A stretch of DNA of 64,000 bases from an uncultured Oscillospiraceae bacterium (GCA_949841355.1 CATKZP010000006.1:90323-154322), one strand, 5' to 3'; counted from the first letter of the stretch, positions 17,552 to 25,673 are shown. Notes: generated by a model not told the origin, from the letters alone. Translations and numbers: made by a program.

Positions 17552-17626
17552 TCCCTGTGATGTCAAACGCTGTTTTTTTGCTGTTTTATGCCTGACATTC
17601 CACAGGGAGGGATGTCAGGTTTTTTT
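17552..17626 (+). terminator. Attenuator-like double terminator ahead of the relaxase
   Basis: Mutually exclusive pairings are possible. AAACGCT before TTTTTTT (17573-17579) can pair with AGCGTTT of the last tandem repeat. CCTGACAT/ATGTCAGG (17591-17619) before TTTTTTT is a second terminator. TCCCTGTG (17552-17559) can pair with CACAGGGA (17601-17608) and would break the second one. Confidence 0.6.
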
Positions 17627-17654
17627 GCGTCCAAATTTAAAAAGGAGAAATCAT

Positions 17655-19397
17655 ATGGATAATGAAAACGAACTGATACAGGTTACAACTCGATTACCCC
17701 TTAATGTCAAGGAAAAAATTGACGATCTGGCAAAAAGCGGTGGATGCTCCACAGCGGAAATTATGAGGCGTTCCCTTGATGGCACTTTGAGCGAATATCT
17801 TGGCGAAGTGCAGTATGTGGACAGGGAACAGGGCGAAGTTATCAAAAAGCAGCTTGAAAACCTTTTCACGGAAATATCCGACATGAGGATGGAGCTTAAC
17901 CGCATAGGAGTCAACTACAATCAGGAAGTCAGATTACAAAATTTGGGAAAGCAATTCCGCGCAGGAAAAATCGGCATTTCGGAAACGTTGAAAATGCACG
18001 ACTCCATCACAGAAGAATGCAAGGGTTTCTCCCCGGAAGCAATCAATGAAATCATGGATAGGTTTGATAGGAATGTGGAGGAATTTGTAAACGTCATGGC
18101 ATACACCAGAATTTCCCACACAAGAAACGGAAGGGCCGCTATCCAATACGCGAGAGGAAACGGGCAAGGTCACAACGGACACGCAAGGCGGAATTTGCTC
18201 ATAGGCGGCGTGGGTATGCTGCCTGACGAAGTTATGTCTTTTGAGGAGCAAATGCAGCAGGATTGGGAAAAGGCGTCCCAAAAGAATAAAAATCAGGTGC
18301 GCAGAATTGTTACATCGTTTAGCGAAAAAGAACTGAACCCGCAAGACGAAGATGCTGCCTATTTGGCGTTAGAAATGGTTCAGGAGTTTATTGAAGAAGC
18401 CTATCCCAATCGGAAAGCCGCTATTTTTGTCCAGAACGACGGGAAGGGCGGAAAGCTGCATGTTCACGCTCTGGTGAGTAACGTTGACAGCATTGAATAT
18501 AAGGGCTGTACGGATGAGCAGACGGGATTTGAATATGTCAAGCGGAACTTCAACCGGGTAGCGAGCAGGCATATCACGCTGGACAACGGCAAAAAGGCGA
18601 AAGACAAGTTTTCACAGACGGAACGTGCGTTAGAGGAAGAAAATGAAGAAGCCGCAGAGAACGGCGGCGCGGCAGCGTATATCTGGAAGGATGATTTGCG
18701 CGAGCGGATTCGGATTGCCATGGAGAACGCAACTTCCGAAGATGATTTTCTGGAAGCCTTGGAGGATGAAGGAGTAACGGCCCGGTACGGCACTTCTAAG
18801 CGGTATGGCAAGTATATCTCCTATGAGCTTGTGGATGTTCCGGCCCACATGGAGGGCGCGGACAGGAAGTATAAAGCGCGGTCATACACCTTGGGGGATG
18901 CCTACGGAGTGGAAGCCCTGCGGGAAAAGCTGCGCGAAAAGGCTAAAGAACAGTTGCGGATGGTGGAGCAGCGCAACAATATAACGGAAAGCAGGGCCGT
19001 TTTGTCCGACATTCCACAGCGCGGATTGAGCGTGGAAGCGGCGGCATGGCCTCCGATGAACGAAACCCCAGAATTGAAGTGTGTCCCGGGAATAAAGCAG
19101 AAATCAGCTCGAATGGTAGCGGATATAGTTAACGCCGCAATCAGCGGCCCGCGCCGGGAGATCAGGGCAGAAACGCCTATCCCCGTACAGCCCGCCCCTA
19201 CAACGCCGCCTACGGCAGCAGAGGGGGACGGGGGGACAGATGATAGCACCCCCGAAGTGAAACAGCCCGTACAGAGCGCGACACCCCCGCGAAGGCCCGA
19301 AGGCGCCTATCAGAGAATGCTTAAAAAAAGGGCAGAAGACGCACAGAGGCAGGCGGAAAATCAACATGACGATATGGATTGGCTTCCCTCCCTATAG
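17655..19397 (+). CDS. Relaxase with fused MobC/RHH-like N-terminus
   Basis: The 580-aa product starts with a ribbon-helix-helix-like region (TTRLPLNVKEKIDDLAKSGG, then STAEIMRRSL). A MobC-type stretch follows (QLENLFTEISDMRMELNRIG, VNYNQEVRL), normally a separate accessory protein. The relaxase core follows, with YTRISHTRNGRAAIQYARG, then GGKLHVHALVSNVD, where His269 and His271 form the HUH-type metal motif. Residues 340 onward are charged and end in a Pro/Thr-rich tail. It should nick oriT and pilot the strand during mobilization. No coupling protein or secretion genes are present, so it needs a helper. AAAGGAG precedes the ATG; the longer start to 17625 overlaps the terminator. Confidence 0.82.
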   Translation: MDNENELIQVTTRLPLNVKEKIDDLAKSGGCSTAEIMRRSLDGTLSEYLGEVQYVDREQGEVIKKQLENLFTEISDMRMELNRIGVNYNQEVRLQNLGKQFRAGKIGISETLKMHDSITEECKGFSPEAINEIMDRFDRNVEEFVNVMAYTRISHTRNGRAAIQYARGNGQGHNGHARRNLLIGGVGMLPDEVMSFEEQMQQDWEKASQKNKNQVRRIVTSFSEKELNPQDEDAAYLALEMVQEFIEEAYPNRKAAIFVQNDGKGGKLHVHALVSNVDSIEYKGCTDEQTGFEYVKRNFNRVASRHITLDNGKKAKDKFSQTERALEEENEEAAENGGAAAYIWKDDLRERIRIAMENATSEDDFLEALEDEGVTARYGTSKRYGKYISYELVDVPAHMEGADRKYKARSYTLGDAYGVEALREKLREKAKEQLRMVEQRNNITESRAVLSDIPQRGLSVEAAAWPPMNETPELKCVPGIKQKSARMVADIVNAAISGPRREIRAETPIPVQPAPTTPPTAAEGDGGTDDSTPEVKQPVQSATPPRRPEGAYQRMLKKRAEDAQRQAENQHDDMDWLPSL

Positions 19398-19433
19398 GGA
19401 AGCCAATCCCCGGAAAATTGAAAGGAGGAAAAA

Positions 19434-20579
19434 ATGGGGAACGAGGCAAAATTGCACACTTTCATGCTTGCAAGCGATTATGACCCTGCACATTATGGCT
19501 GGACAGAAAGCGAACTTGCTGCATTGGGGGACTGTAAATCAACCGCCGAAGTCATTAAGAAGCGTTTAGAGAACAACGGCGCAAAAGTAAAGGAAATGTA
19601 CGCCATAGAACATAAGAGCGAGAAAAAGGCTGATTCAAAATCGAAAGAGTTTCACGGGGCCACCGATGAAGCCAAAATGCACTATCATCTTCTTGTAAGA
19701 TTTGAACCCTCGCACGGGGCCACGCTGAAAGAGCTTGCAGAATACATCGGCATTTCCCCGGAGATTATCGAAAAACCAAAACCAGGCCGCTATAGCTATG
19801 ATAACATGTTATCGTACCTTACGCATATCAAGTATGTGGACAAGATTCAATATGCCCCCGAAGATGTTGTAACGCTTGCCGGAAGTGATTACATGGACTA
19901 TTACAATGAGCGTAAAAAGCGTTGGATAAAAGCAAGGGAAATTGTGGCAAAAAAGGGTGGAAAAACTCGTGATCGTCTTTTCCGTGAAACAATGGAAAAA
20001 TTAGACCGTGGTGAGCTTACTTACAATGAGATAGCATTAACAAAAGGAGGTTGTGCTCTTCTTACAGATTCTAAATATCAAAAAAAGCTTTTTACAAAAT
20101 CTGGGCTTGTAACAGATTTGGCAGGAATCCATCACCAAAATATGAAAAAAATGATTGAAAACGGAGAGATAAATTCATGGGAACAAATTGAGAAGAGTGA
20201 ACAGTTCAAATTACTGCAATGCTATGGTTATATAGAAGAATTGAAAAACACCTTAGAAGCTGCGATAAAAAAGGGGGTGCAGAACGAATTTTTAAATCTA
20301 AAACAGGCTATTAAAGAGTATAAAATAAATCTGCCATTTGAAGATATTGAGGCTTGTGATGAATACGAAGTTATATGTAAGTATTTCAAAGAAGAAATTG
20401 AAAACGTCATAAGAGCTCAAGCAGAGTGCGAATATAGGGATTTATATTATGCTGTAATAAATCGGGAAATCACTCGTGTTGAGGCCAAAGCAAGCGAGAA
20501 ATATATATATGCATATCTAATTTTTAAAGAAGATATAGAGAAGGAACCTATGCCGTATCACCACCTACAGTGCTATTAA
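19434..20579 (+). CDS. Plasmid-type replication initiator (Rep_2-like)
   Basis: A 381-aa protein whose first 170 residues fit Firmicutes rolling-circle-type Rep proteins: KLHTFMLASDYDP at the start, MHYHLLVRFEP with an HUH-like pair, then NMLSYLTHIKYVDKIQYAPE. The C-terminal half is Lys/Glu-rich and sharply AT-rich with no family I recognise. It lies 36 bases after the relaxase with AAAGGAGG, so they are co-transcribed. Together with the iteron region downstream it suggests that the excised element can replicate as a plasmid. The initiator call is inferred from the N-terminus. Confidence 0.7.
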   Translation: MGNEAKLHTFMLASDYDPAHYGWTESELAALGDCKSTAEVIKKRLENNGAKVKEMYAIEHKSEKKADSKSKEFHGATDEAKMHYHLLVRFEPSHGATLKELAEYIGISPEIIEKPKPGRYSYDNMLSYLTHIKYVDKIQYAPEDVVTLAGSDYMDYYNERKKRWIKAREIVAKKGGKTRDRLFRETMEKLDRGELTYNEIALTKGGCALLTDSKYQKKLFTKSGLVTDLAGIHHQNMKKMIENGEINSWEQIEKSEQFKLLQCYGYIEELKNTLEAAIKKGVQNEFLNLKQAIKEYKINLPFEDIEACDEYEVICKYFKEEIENVIRAQAECEYRDLYYAVINREITRVEAKASEKYIYAYLIFKEDIEKEPMPYHHLQCY

Positions 20580-20613
20580 GTTCGGGTAATTCCCGTTCTT
20601 TATTTTGCGTGTG

Positions 20614-20645
20614 GGTGGATAATTAAAAATGTTTAATTATCCACC
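20614..20645. repeat. Inverted DnaA-box-like repeat after rep
   Basis: Two 14-bp perfect arms (20614-20627 and 20632-20645, loop AATG) each contain TTATCCACC, one base from the DnaA box TTATCCACA. A small CGGG-TAATT-CCCG hairpin with a T-rich tail at 20585-20605 ends the rep transcript. Confidence 0.5.
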
Positions 20646-20836
20646 TAATTATCACCGTCTGACAGCTTCGGCCCGCCAAGGCCGCTCCGCCGCCGTTTCA
20701 CTCGACAAGCCCTTATGATTGTATCGCACGCGTTGAGTATATGGATTTTAATTATCCCTTACAGCCCGTAGTATTTTGTAGGGATTTTTAAGGAAAATGT
20801 ATTTTGGTGTTGCCCATCGGAGGGTTAGGAAAAAAC

Positions 20837-20999
20837 GCGTTACATGCGTTACACGCGTTACAAAGGAGGGCAAGGCCCGCGAAACCCTTGCGGTGCAAGG
20901 GTTTCACTTTTGGAGCACTGTAACGCGTTTGTAACGACTGTAACGCACTTTTTCTGATGGTCAAAAAATGCTACGCGCCGTAGTACTTTCCTGTAACGC
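20837..20999. other. Candidate replication origin: GCGTTAC iterons around a hairpin
   Basis: GCGTTAC occurs three times at a 9-base period (20837, 20846, 20855). It is then found inverted as GTAACGC at 20920, 20940 and 20993 with a degenerate copy at 20931. Between the two groups is a perfect 11-bp hairpin (20881-20891 with 20895-20905). No ORF crosses it. The placement just downstream of rep supports an origin or Rep-binding region. Confidence 0.5.
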
Positions 21000-21047
21000 T
21001 TGTTGGCAATTTTTAGGGGTATTGCAAAACGTATGAGAGTGCGGCAA

Positions 21048-21076
21048 GGCCGGGAGGTAGAATCTACCTCCCGGCC
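21048..21076. terminator. Perfect 14-bp palindrome below the RlmD-tail gene
   Basis: GGCCGGGAGGTAGA (21048-21061) and TCTACCTCCCGGCC (21063-21076). It could end transcription of the minus-strand gene at 21090. No T tract is present. Confidence 0.4.
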
Positions 21077-21089
21077 TAATACACAGGCA

Positions 21090-21341
21090 TTACACCACGC
21101 CAAACGCCCGGAATGCCTCTAAAACAAGCCTTTCCTTTGCTGTCTTTATGATACCGCTGTCAGGCTCCTTCCCGGCCTTAAAATCAAGTTTCAAGGCCCC
21201 GCATTTGTCTTTTACCATAGTCACGCTTGACTTGCTGATTTTGACCCCGTGATTGTCCTCTATCCATTTCTGGATTGCCGCATAGGTGGGAGGACAATCC
21301 GGGTCAGTCTGTTCGACACCGTACCCGGATGTATCAAGCAC
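21090..21341 (-). CDS. Small protein related to the RlmD (23S rRNA m5U methyltransferase) C-terminal tail
   Basis: The 83-aa product (CPPTYAAIQKWIEDNHGVKI, SKSSVTMVKDKCGA, ..ERLVLEAFRAFGVV) matches only the short C-terminal extension seen on Firmicutes RlmD-type methyltransferases and on small proteins of mobile elements. There is no methyltransferase domain. The start is a GTG without a clear ribosome site and the frame is open a little further upstream. It may be a displaced gene tail or a small element protein that mimics the methyltransferase tail. It is the last gene before the tRNA-Ala boundary. Confidence 0.5.
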   Translation of the reverse strand: MLDTSGYGVEQTDPDCPPTYAAIQKWIEDNHGVKISKSSVTMVKDKCGALKLDFKAGKEPDSGIIKTAKERLVLEAFRAFGVV

Positions 21342-21422
21342 AATGCCGAACGTGCTTTTATATACCGCAATACTGCGGATTTGAATGGTTGAACCCGGAC
21401 GCGGGTTCGACCGTTTTGATTT

Positions 21423-21498
<76 letters not shown>

Positions 21499-21584
21499 AT
21501 ATGTTCTATTTTTGGAACGTCCGTTTCTGCTTCCCGTTCACCCAAAACTCACAGATTTTTGCGTTGCTTTATGAACCACTCGCC

Positions 21585-21606
21585 CTCCCAGCTGAGCTAT
21601 GAGCCC
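21585..21606 (-). pseudogene. Orphan 5' fragment of a tRNA-Ala-like gene
   Basis: GGGCTCATAGCTCAGCTGGG (minus strand, then AG) repeats the first 22 bases of the tRNA-Ala next door with one change (A for G at position 7). It then departs from tRNA sequence. It is a broken copy 87 bases upstream of the intact gene. Confidence 0.6.
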
Positions 21607-21685
21607 GAATGATTTGCAACGGATTCATTATACCAGAAAAAAAAGATTTGTAAAGAGAAAAATTCCATTTCGCTACATTATTTTT

Positions 21686-21714
21686 CAGGGGCCCCGCAGA
21701 AGGCGGGGCCCCTG
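21686..21714. terminator. Strong GC hairpin after the transglutaminase gene
   Basis: A 12-bp perfect stem (21686-21697 with 21703-21714) lies 18 bases past the stop of the minus-strand gene. It has no U tract, so it is terminator-like only. Confidence 0.5.
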
Positions 21715-21731
21715 TGATTCTTCCGCAAAAT

Positions 21732-23471
21732 TTACGCCCGGCCCCGGTCCTTAGCCGTGGCCTCCGGAATGTTGACGTAGTCCCATTGGTGGTCGCTATT
21801 GACCATGTCCTCGCTGGTGACGTTGAAGTAATCCCAGTCCTTCGGCTGGCCGCGTCCCCCGTTTTCCCGGGCGTTGGCGTCCCAGGTCACGTCCACGCAG
21901 TACCACTCGCCGTTCAGCCGCACCATGTTCCAGCTGTGGTCCGAGCGGCTCTGGTGGGATGCCCCCACCACCGTGGCGCACTCCACCCCGGACAGGTCCA
22001 TCAGCAGCTGGAAGGTGGTGGCAAAGCCCAGGCACACCGCCTTGTGCTCCACCAGACCGCCGTAGGGGGTGAAGGACGCCCGGGGCGTTTCCAGCAGCCG
22101 GTCCCCGTGGGTCCAGTCGTAGTTCACATGGCTCACCATCCACTGGTAGACGGCGGTTTCCTTTTCCAAATCGCTCATGCCGTCCTCCAGCACCTGGTCC
22201 AGCACCTGCCGGGCGTTGTCATAGATGGCCCGGTCGTAGCCGGACAGGGGAGAAGGGTCACCGGTTTCCCAGGCGCTGCGGATGGCGGTGGTGTCGTAGA
22301 GGGACATGTCGTCCACGTTGGGCTGGGTGAATTTACAGCGGCCGGGGTAATCGGGGTCCGTTTCCGGGTAATCCTGATACCGTGTATGCCAGCTGAAGCC
22401 ATAGGTCGGAGCCTGCATGGAGAAGTACAAGGCCGTATCCTGCGCCTCCTGGCAGGCCAGGAGGACGACGTAAGAGTAATCCTCACCCGTGGCGCCGGAG
22501 ATGGCGATGGCCTGATGGAGCATGTCCCGCTGCCCTTCGTCACCGGCAAACTGCCCCTCCCGGGCGTCCAGATAGGCGCTGAGCCGCTTCGTCATGCTGC
22601 GGGTGACATCCCAGTCGTTGGGGGCGCGCATCACCGCGATCTCAAAGGCGGACGCCCGGTCCCGGGCGATGGCGCACTGCGTCCACTGATTCCGGCTCAG
22701 GCCGTAGACGTCCTGCACGTAATCGCGCAGGGCTTTCGGGCTGCCGTCGTCCAGCAGCTCCAGGTCTGCGTCCTCCATGCCGCGATTGGACACCAGCAGG
22801 TCCCGGAGGCGCTGCACATCGGAGGCCTGCTCTGCGGGGTCCTGGGATTCCTGCACGGGCTCCGTCTCCGTTACAGGGGGAAAGGCGCCGCTGAGAGCGG
22901 CCTCCAGGGCTGCGCTGGCCTCTGCGGGATCGGGGCAGATGAACAGGGCGGCGTAGGGACCGCTTTGCAGAATTTCGCCGTTGGCCACCATGTCCGCCTC
23001 GGCGGGGGCGTAGCCCACAAAGTCCCCCCGGCGGCTGGAGGTGTAGTTCATGAACGCGGTGGCGGCCCGGACGGCGGCGCTGTCGTCCTCCATATGCGCC
23101 ACCACGATCTCAAAGGCGGAGGCCCCGGCGGCGCGGATCACCGCCATGTCCGTCCACGGGTCCTTGAGCAGATAGACGTTTTGAGCGTAGGTGGTCAGCA
23201 GGTCCAGATCCCCGGCGGCATCCAGGCGCTCCAGGCTGTCCTGATCCTCCCGGCCGGAGTGCTCCGAGGCGATGACGGCCAGCTCCAGGGCGGACAGGCC
23301 GGAGGCGGACGGAGATGGCTCCGCGTCAGCGGAGGGGGCGGGGGAGAGGGACGGGGAAGAGGAAGAGGGCGGGAGAGGGGGGGCGGAGCCGTCCGGCCCG
23401 CCCGCCCGGCAGCCGGACAGCAGCCCCAGCAGCAGGGAGACGGCCAGCAAAGCGGAAAACAAATGTTTCAC
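21732..23471 (-). CDS. Transglutaminase-like lipoprotein
   Basis: A 579-aa exported lipoprotein: signal peptide ending LLLGLLSGC, a Ser/Pro/Glu-rich linker, two related segments of about 130 residues (LERLDAAGDLDLLTTYAQNV.. and LRDLLVSNRGMEDADLELLD..), then a transglutaminase-like domain. The Cys-His-Asp triad is complete (HKAVCLGFATTF, RSDHSWNMV, WYCVDVTWD), unlike the domain at the left edge of the window. Surface peptide cross-linking or proteolysis is possible. I use GTG 23471 because AAGGAG lies 8 bases upstream; the alternative GTG at 23480 overlaps that site. A perfect parS site overlaps this start. Confidence 0.85.
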   Translation of the reverse strand: MKHLFSALLAVSLLLGLLSGCRAGGPDGSAPPLPPSSSSPSLSPAPSADAEPSPSASGLSALELAVIASEHSGREDQDSLERLDAAGDLDLLTTYAQNVYLLKDPWTDMAVIRAAGASAFEIVVAHMEDDSAAVRAATAFMNYTSSRRGDFVGYAPAEADMVANGEILQSGPYAALFICPDPAEASAALEAALSGAFPPVTETEPVQESQDPAEQASDVQRLRDLLVSNRGMEDADLELLDDGSPKALRDYVQDVYGLSRNQWTQCAIARDRASAFEIAVMRAPNDWDVTRSMTKRLSAYLDAREGQFAGDEGQRDMLHQAIAISGATGEDYSYVVLLACQEAQDTALYFSMQAPTYGFSWHTRYQDYPETDPDYPGRCKFTQPNVDDMSLYDTTAIRSAWETGDPSPLSGYDRAIYDNARQVLDQVLEDGMSDLEKETAVYQWMVSHVNYDWTHGDRLLETPRASFTPYGGLVEHKAVCLGFATTFQLLMDLSGVECATVVGASHQSRSDHSWNMVRLNGEWYCVDVTWDANARENGGRGQPKDWDYFNVTSEDMVNSDHQWDYVNIPEATAKDRGRA

Positions 23472-23479
23472 GTGAAACA
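23464..23479. promoter_or_regulatory. Perfect parS site (ParB/Spo0J binding)
   Basis: TGTTTCACGTGAAACA is the exact 16-bp palindromic parS consensus. It covers the GTG start codon of the transglutaminase lipoprotein and abuts its ribosome site. Such sites cluster on the origin-proximal part of bacterial chromosomes, so this window may lie in the origin region. Confidence 0.9.
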
Positions 23480-23494
23480 CTCCTTAGGAAAATC

Positions 23495-23529
23495 TTAAAA
23501 AAGTGGACCTGCCGGCGGCAGGCCCACTT
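23495..23529 (-). terminator. Intrinsic terminator after ireB
   Basis: On the minus strand AAGTGGGCCTGCC pairs with GGCAGGTCCACTT, followed by TTTTAAG. It separates ireB from the lipoprotein gene. Confidence 0.85.
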
Positions 23530-23532
23530 AGC

Positions 23533-23787
23533 TCATTTTTCGTGGAGATAGCTCTTCAACAGCACCTGGAGCAGCTCGTCACGGTCCAGCTGGCGGATGA
23601 GGGTGCGGGCGTTGTTGTGGTTGGTGATATAGGTGGGGTCCTCGCTGAGAATATAGCCCACAATCTGGTTGATCGGGTTATAGCCCTTTTCCCGAAGGGA
23701 GGTATAGACGGAGGACAGGATGGCGCGGATCTCCTCGTCCTTGTTCAGGCTGACGCTGAATTTGCGTGTATAGTCCATGTCGTTCAA
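23533..23787 (-). CDS. ireB: IreB family regulatory phosphoprotein
   Basis: An 84-aa member of the IreB (UPF0297, YrzL) family, recognised from [20 protein letters not shown] then [20 protein letters not shown]. In enterococci IreB is phosphorylated near its N-terminus by the PASTA kinase IreK and dampens cephalosporin resistance; the threonine in DYTRKF is the likely equivalent. The start is a TTG six bases after a G-rich ribosome site; the ATG three codons in is too far from it. In many Firmicutes the gene neighbours ruvX and DUF1292 genes, which is not so here. Confidence 0.92.
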   Translation of the reverse strand: MNDMDYTRKFSVSLNKDEEIRAILSSVYTSLREKGYNPINQIVGYILSEDPTYITNHNNARTLIRQLDRDELLQVLLKSYLHEK

Positions 23788-23878
23788 TGGGCGCCCCCCC
23801 TTTTTCTATGCTAGGCTTATTTTATCCCAGATGGGGTCAAATGTAAAGAGGCAAAATGATAATTTTCCGTAAAGCGCG

Positions 23879-23910
23879 CCAGCCGCCCGGTGTTGGGACC
23901 GGACGGCTGG
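23879..23910 (-). terminator. Terminator-like hairpin after the NlpC/P60 gene
   Basis: CCAGCCG..CCGGT pairs with ACCGG..CGGCTGG; a short TTTA follows further on in the minus direction. Confidence 0.55.
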
Positions 23911-23928
23911 GAAATACTGGATATGTAA

Positions 23929-24849
23929 TCAGCCAATGCGCTTGGCGCCCACGATGTAGGGGGCATAGTAGCCGTAGATGCTGTCGTACTGCACCCGGTA
24001 GGAGGTGGTGGAGGCGTGGATGAACTGGTCGCCGCCCACGTACATGCCGACATGGGTGGTAGGCAGGGTGCCGCCGGAGCTGTCAAAGCGGCGGTCAAAG
24101 AAGAAGATCAGGTCGCCGGGCTGCATGGCGTCGGTGGAGACGAAGTAACCGCTGTTATAATACTGGCTGGAGGAGCCCCGGGCGATGGGATGGCCCAGCT
24201 GCTGATAGATGTAATACATCAGGCCCGAGCAGTCGAAGGTGCTGGGGCCGCGCCCGCCGGAGACGTACCGGCAGCCCAGCAGGCTCTGGGCCATGGCCGC
24301 GGCGGCGGCGCCCAGCTCGCTGGAGCCTTCGAAGTCAGCGCCCACCAGGGTGACGTACTCGGCGGACACATAGCCGGAGTCGATCTGATACCAGCCGCTG
24401 CCCAGATCGGCCACGATGTCCACCACCGTGCCGGCCTTGAGAGTGCCGACCTTCTCGGCGGAGGTGCTGGCCTCGGCGCGGACGTTGAGCACGTCGGCGG
24501 TGACAAGGCCCCGCTGCTGCTCGGGTTCGGCGGACAGGGGGGCGGGGGCGGCTTCGATGACGGTGCCGTCGGCAAGGGTGATCTTCAGCCACTCGCCGGA
24601 CATATAGCCAACCTTCTCATCGTATGTAACCTGGTACCAGCCGCTGCCCATGTCGGCCTCGACCGTGACCTCGGCCCCCTTGGGCGCCATGGCCAGAGTT
24701 TCGGAGTCGGTGCCGGCCTCACTGCGCAGGCGCAGGCTGTCGGCGGTGACGGTGGCGCTTCCGATAGAGGCAAACGCCACGCCGGTGCACATGGTGAGGA
24801 CGAGACCGGCGGCGGCCAGGGTCCTGACCATTTTCACTTTGAAACTCAT
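23929..24849 (-). CDS. NlpC/P60 peptidoglycan endopeptidase with two SH3b domains
   Basis: A secreted 306-aa cell-wall hydrolase. A signal peptide (LAAAGLVLTMCTGVAFA) is followed by two bacterial SH3 domains (about 33-92 and 115-170; motifs DSLRLRSEAGTDSE and DVLNVRAEASTSAE) that bind the wall. The NlpC/P60 catalytic domain follows with Cys207 (TFDCSGLMYY), His266 (TTHVGMYVG) and His278 (FIHAST). It cleaves peptide stems of peptidoglycan. The start is the ATG behind GGAGG; the frame extends upstream to 24894 without a ribosome site. Confidence 0.93.
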   Translation of the reverse strand: MSFKVKMVRTLAAAGLVLTMCTGVAFASIGSATVTADSLRLRSEAGTDSETLAMAPKGAEVTVEADMGSGWYQVTYDEKVGYMSGEWLKITLADGTVIEAAPAPLSAEPEQQRGLVTADVLNVRAEASTSAEKVGTLKAGTVVDIVADLGSGWYQIDSGYVSAEYVTLVGADFEGSSELGAAAAAMAQSLLGCRYVSGGRGPSTFDCSGLMYYIYQQLGHPIARGSSSQYYNSGYFVSTDAMQPGDLIFFFDRRFDSSGGTLPTTHVGMYVGGDQFIHASTTSYRVQYDSIYGYYAPYIVGAKRIG

Positions 24850-24890
24850 GGGAATATACCTCCACGTATTTTTTCTTTGGTAAAGGACGG

Positions 24891-25181
24891 TCACTTGCCC
24901 GCCAGGGCACGCATGAGCCAGATGGAACCCATGTCGATGGCGGAAAACAGGTCGGGCAGGTCGCTCTTTTTCACCACCCGGTCGCGGCTTTTCAGGTCGG
25001 GGTCGGTGAACTGGAGCTGAAGGTGGACCTTGCTGGCCAGCTCCAAGGAGCCGTCCTTTTCGGTGGTCATCACCTGGATCATGACAATATACTTGTCGGC
25101 CATGGAACCGTAATAAATCAGGTTGTCTTTGCGGCGGAGCGGATGACCTTTATAGGTCAGAACGCCGGATTGTTCAGCCAT
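24891..25181 (-). CDS. Conserved small protein of unknown function
   Basis: A 96-aa protein with no signal peptide or membrane segment. I do not recognise the family. The sequence looks like a compact beta-rich cytosolic domain (GVLTYKGHPLRRKDNLIYYG, KYIVMIQVM, ASKVHLQLQFTDPDL). It has an AGGAGG site and its own array of GTTACAA repeats upstream, so it is a genuine regulated gene. The repeat array at 25200-25243 implies dedicated control. Confidence 0.65.
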   Translation of the reverse strand: MAEQSGVLTYKGHPLRRKDNLIYYGSMADKYIVMIQVMTTEKDGSLELASKVHLQLQFTDPDLKSRDRVVKKSDLPDLFSAIDMGSIWLMRALAGK

Positions 25182-25199
25182 GGGTGCCTCCTCTAAAAG

Positions 25200-25243
25200 T
25201 TGTAACTGTTTGTAACTGAATTGTAACTATTGCTATTGTAACC
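25200..25243. promoter_or_regulatory. Four GTTACAA direct repeats (candidate operator array)
   Basis: Read on the minus strand, GTTACAA lies within 25200-25207, 25210-25217, 25221-25228 and 25236-25243. The spacings of about 10, 11 and 15 bases put most copies on one DNA face, 19-62 bases ahead of the start codon. Confidence 0.55.
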
Positions 25244-25296
25244 CCTGAACCGCCGGTTGTCAACAGGAAGTTAAGCAAAATTTTCTGGAAAAACAA

Positions 25297-25339
25297 AAAC
25301 CTGCCGGACTCGCCGGAAAGCGGCAGAGCTGGCAGGTTT
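25297..25339 (-). terminator. Intrinsic terminator after DUF1294
   Basis: AAACCTGCC/GGCAGGTTT arms (minus strand) run into TTTTTGTTTTT. Confidence 0.8.
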
Positions 25340-25347
25340 GAGCGCGC

Positions 25348-25635
25348 CTAACGCAAAGCGCCCGGGTAGGCCGCCCAGGACAGCAAAAGGGCGTGGGCGC
25401 ACAGGGACAGGGGAACCATGCGGCGGAACATGGGCTTGCGGGTCTTGTGGCGGAACGCCGCCATGCCCAGGGCCGCGCCGGCGGAGCCGCCCATGAGGGC
25501 GCAGCACAGCAGCGCCGCCTCCGGCACCCGGCGGCGGTGGGTCTTGGCCAGCAGCTTGTCCCAGCCGAAAAGGCAGAAGGCCAGGGCGCTGAGCGTCCCC
25601 AGCCAGATGAGGAGCAGACGGACGGTTTCGTTCAT
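25348..25635 (-). CDS. DUF1294 membrane protein
   Basis: A 95-aa protein with three hydrophobic stretches and the DUF1294 signature FGWDKLLAKTHRRRVPEAALL followed by GGSAGAALGMAAFRHKTRKPMF. The family is widespread and uncharacterised; some members are fused to cold-shock domains. It ends in a good terminator. Nothing nearby suggests a role. Confidence 0.85.
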   Translation of the reverse strand: MNETVRLLLIWLGTLSALAFCLFGWDKLLAKTHRRRVPEAALLCCALMGGSAGAALGMAAFRHKTRKPMFRRMVPLSLCAHALLLSWAAYPGALR

Positions 25636-25673
25636 AGTCCTCTCCTTAAATAAGGTAAGCGCTTGGACGCTTT

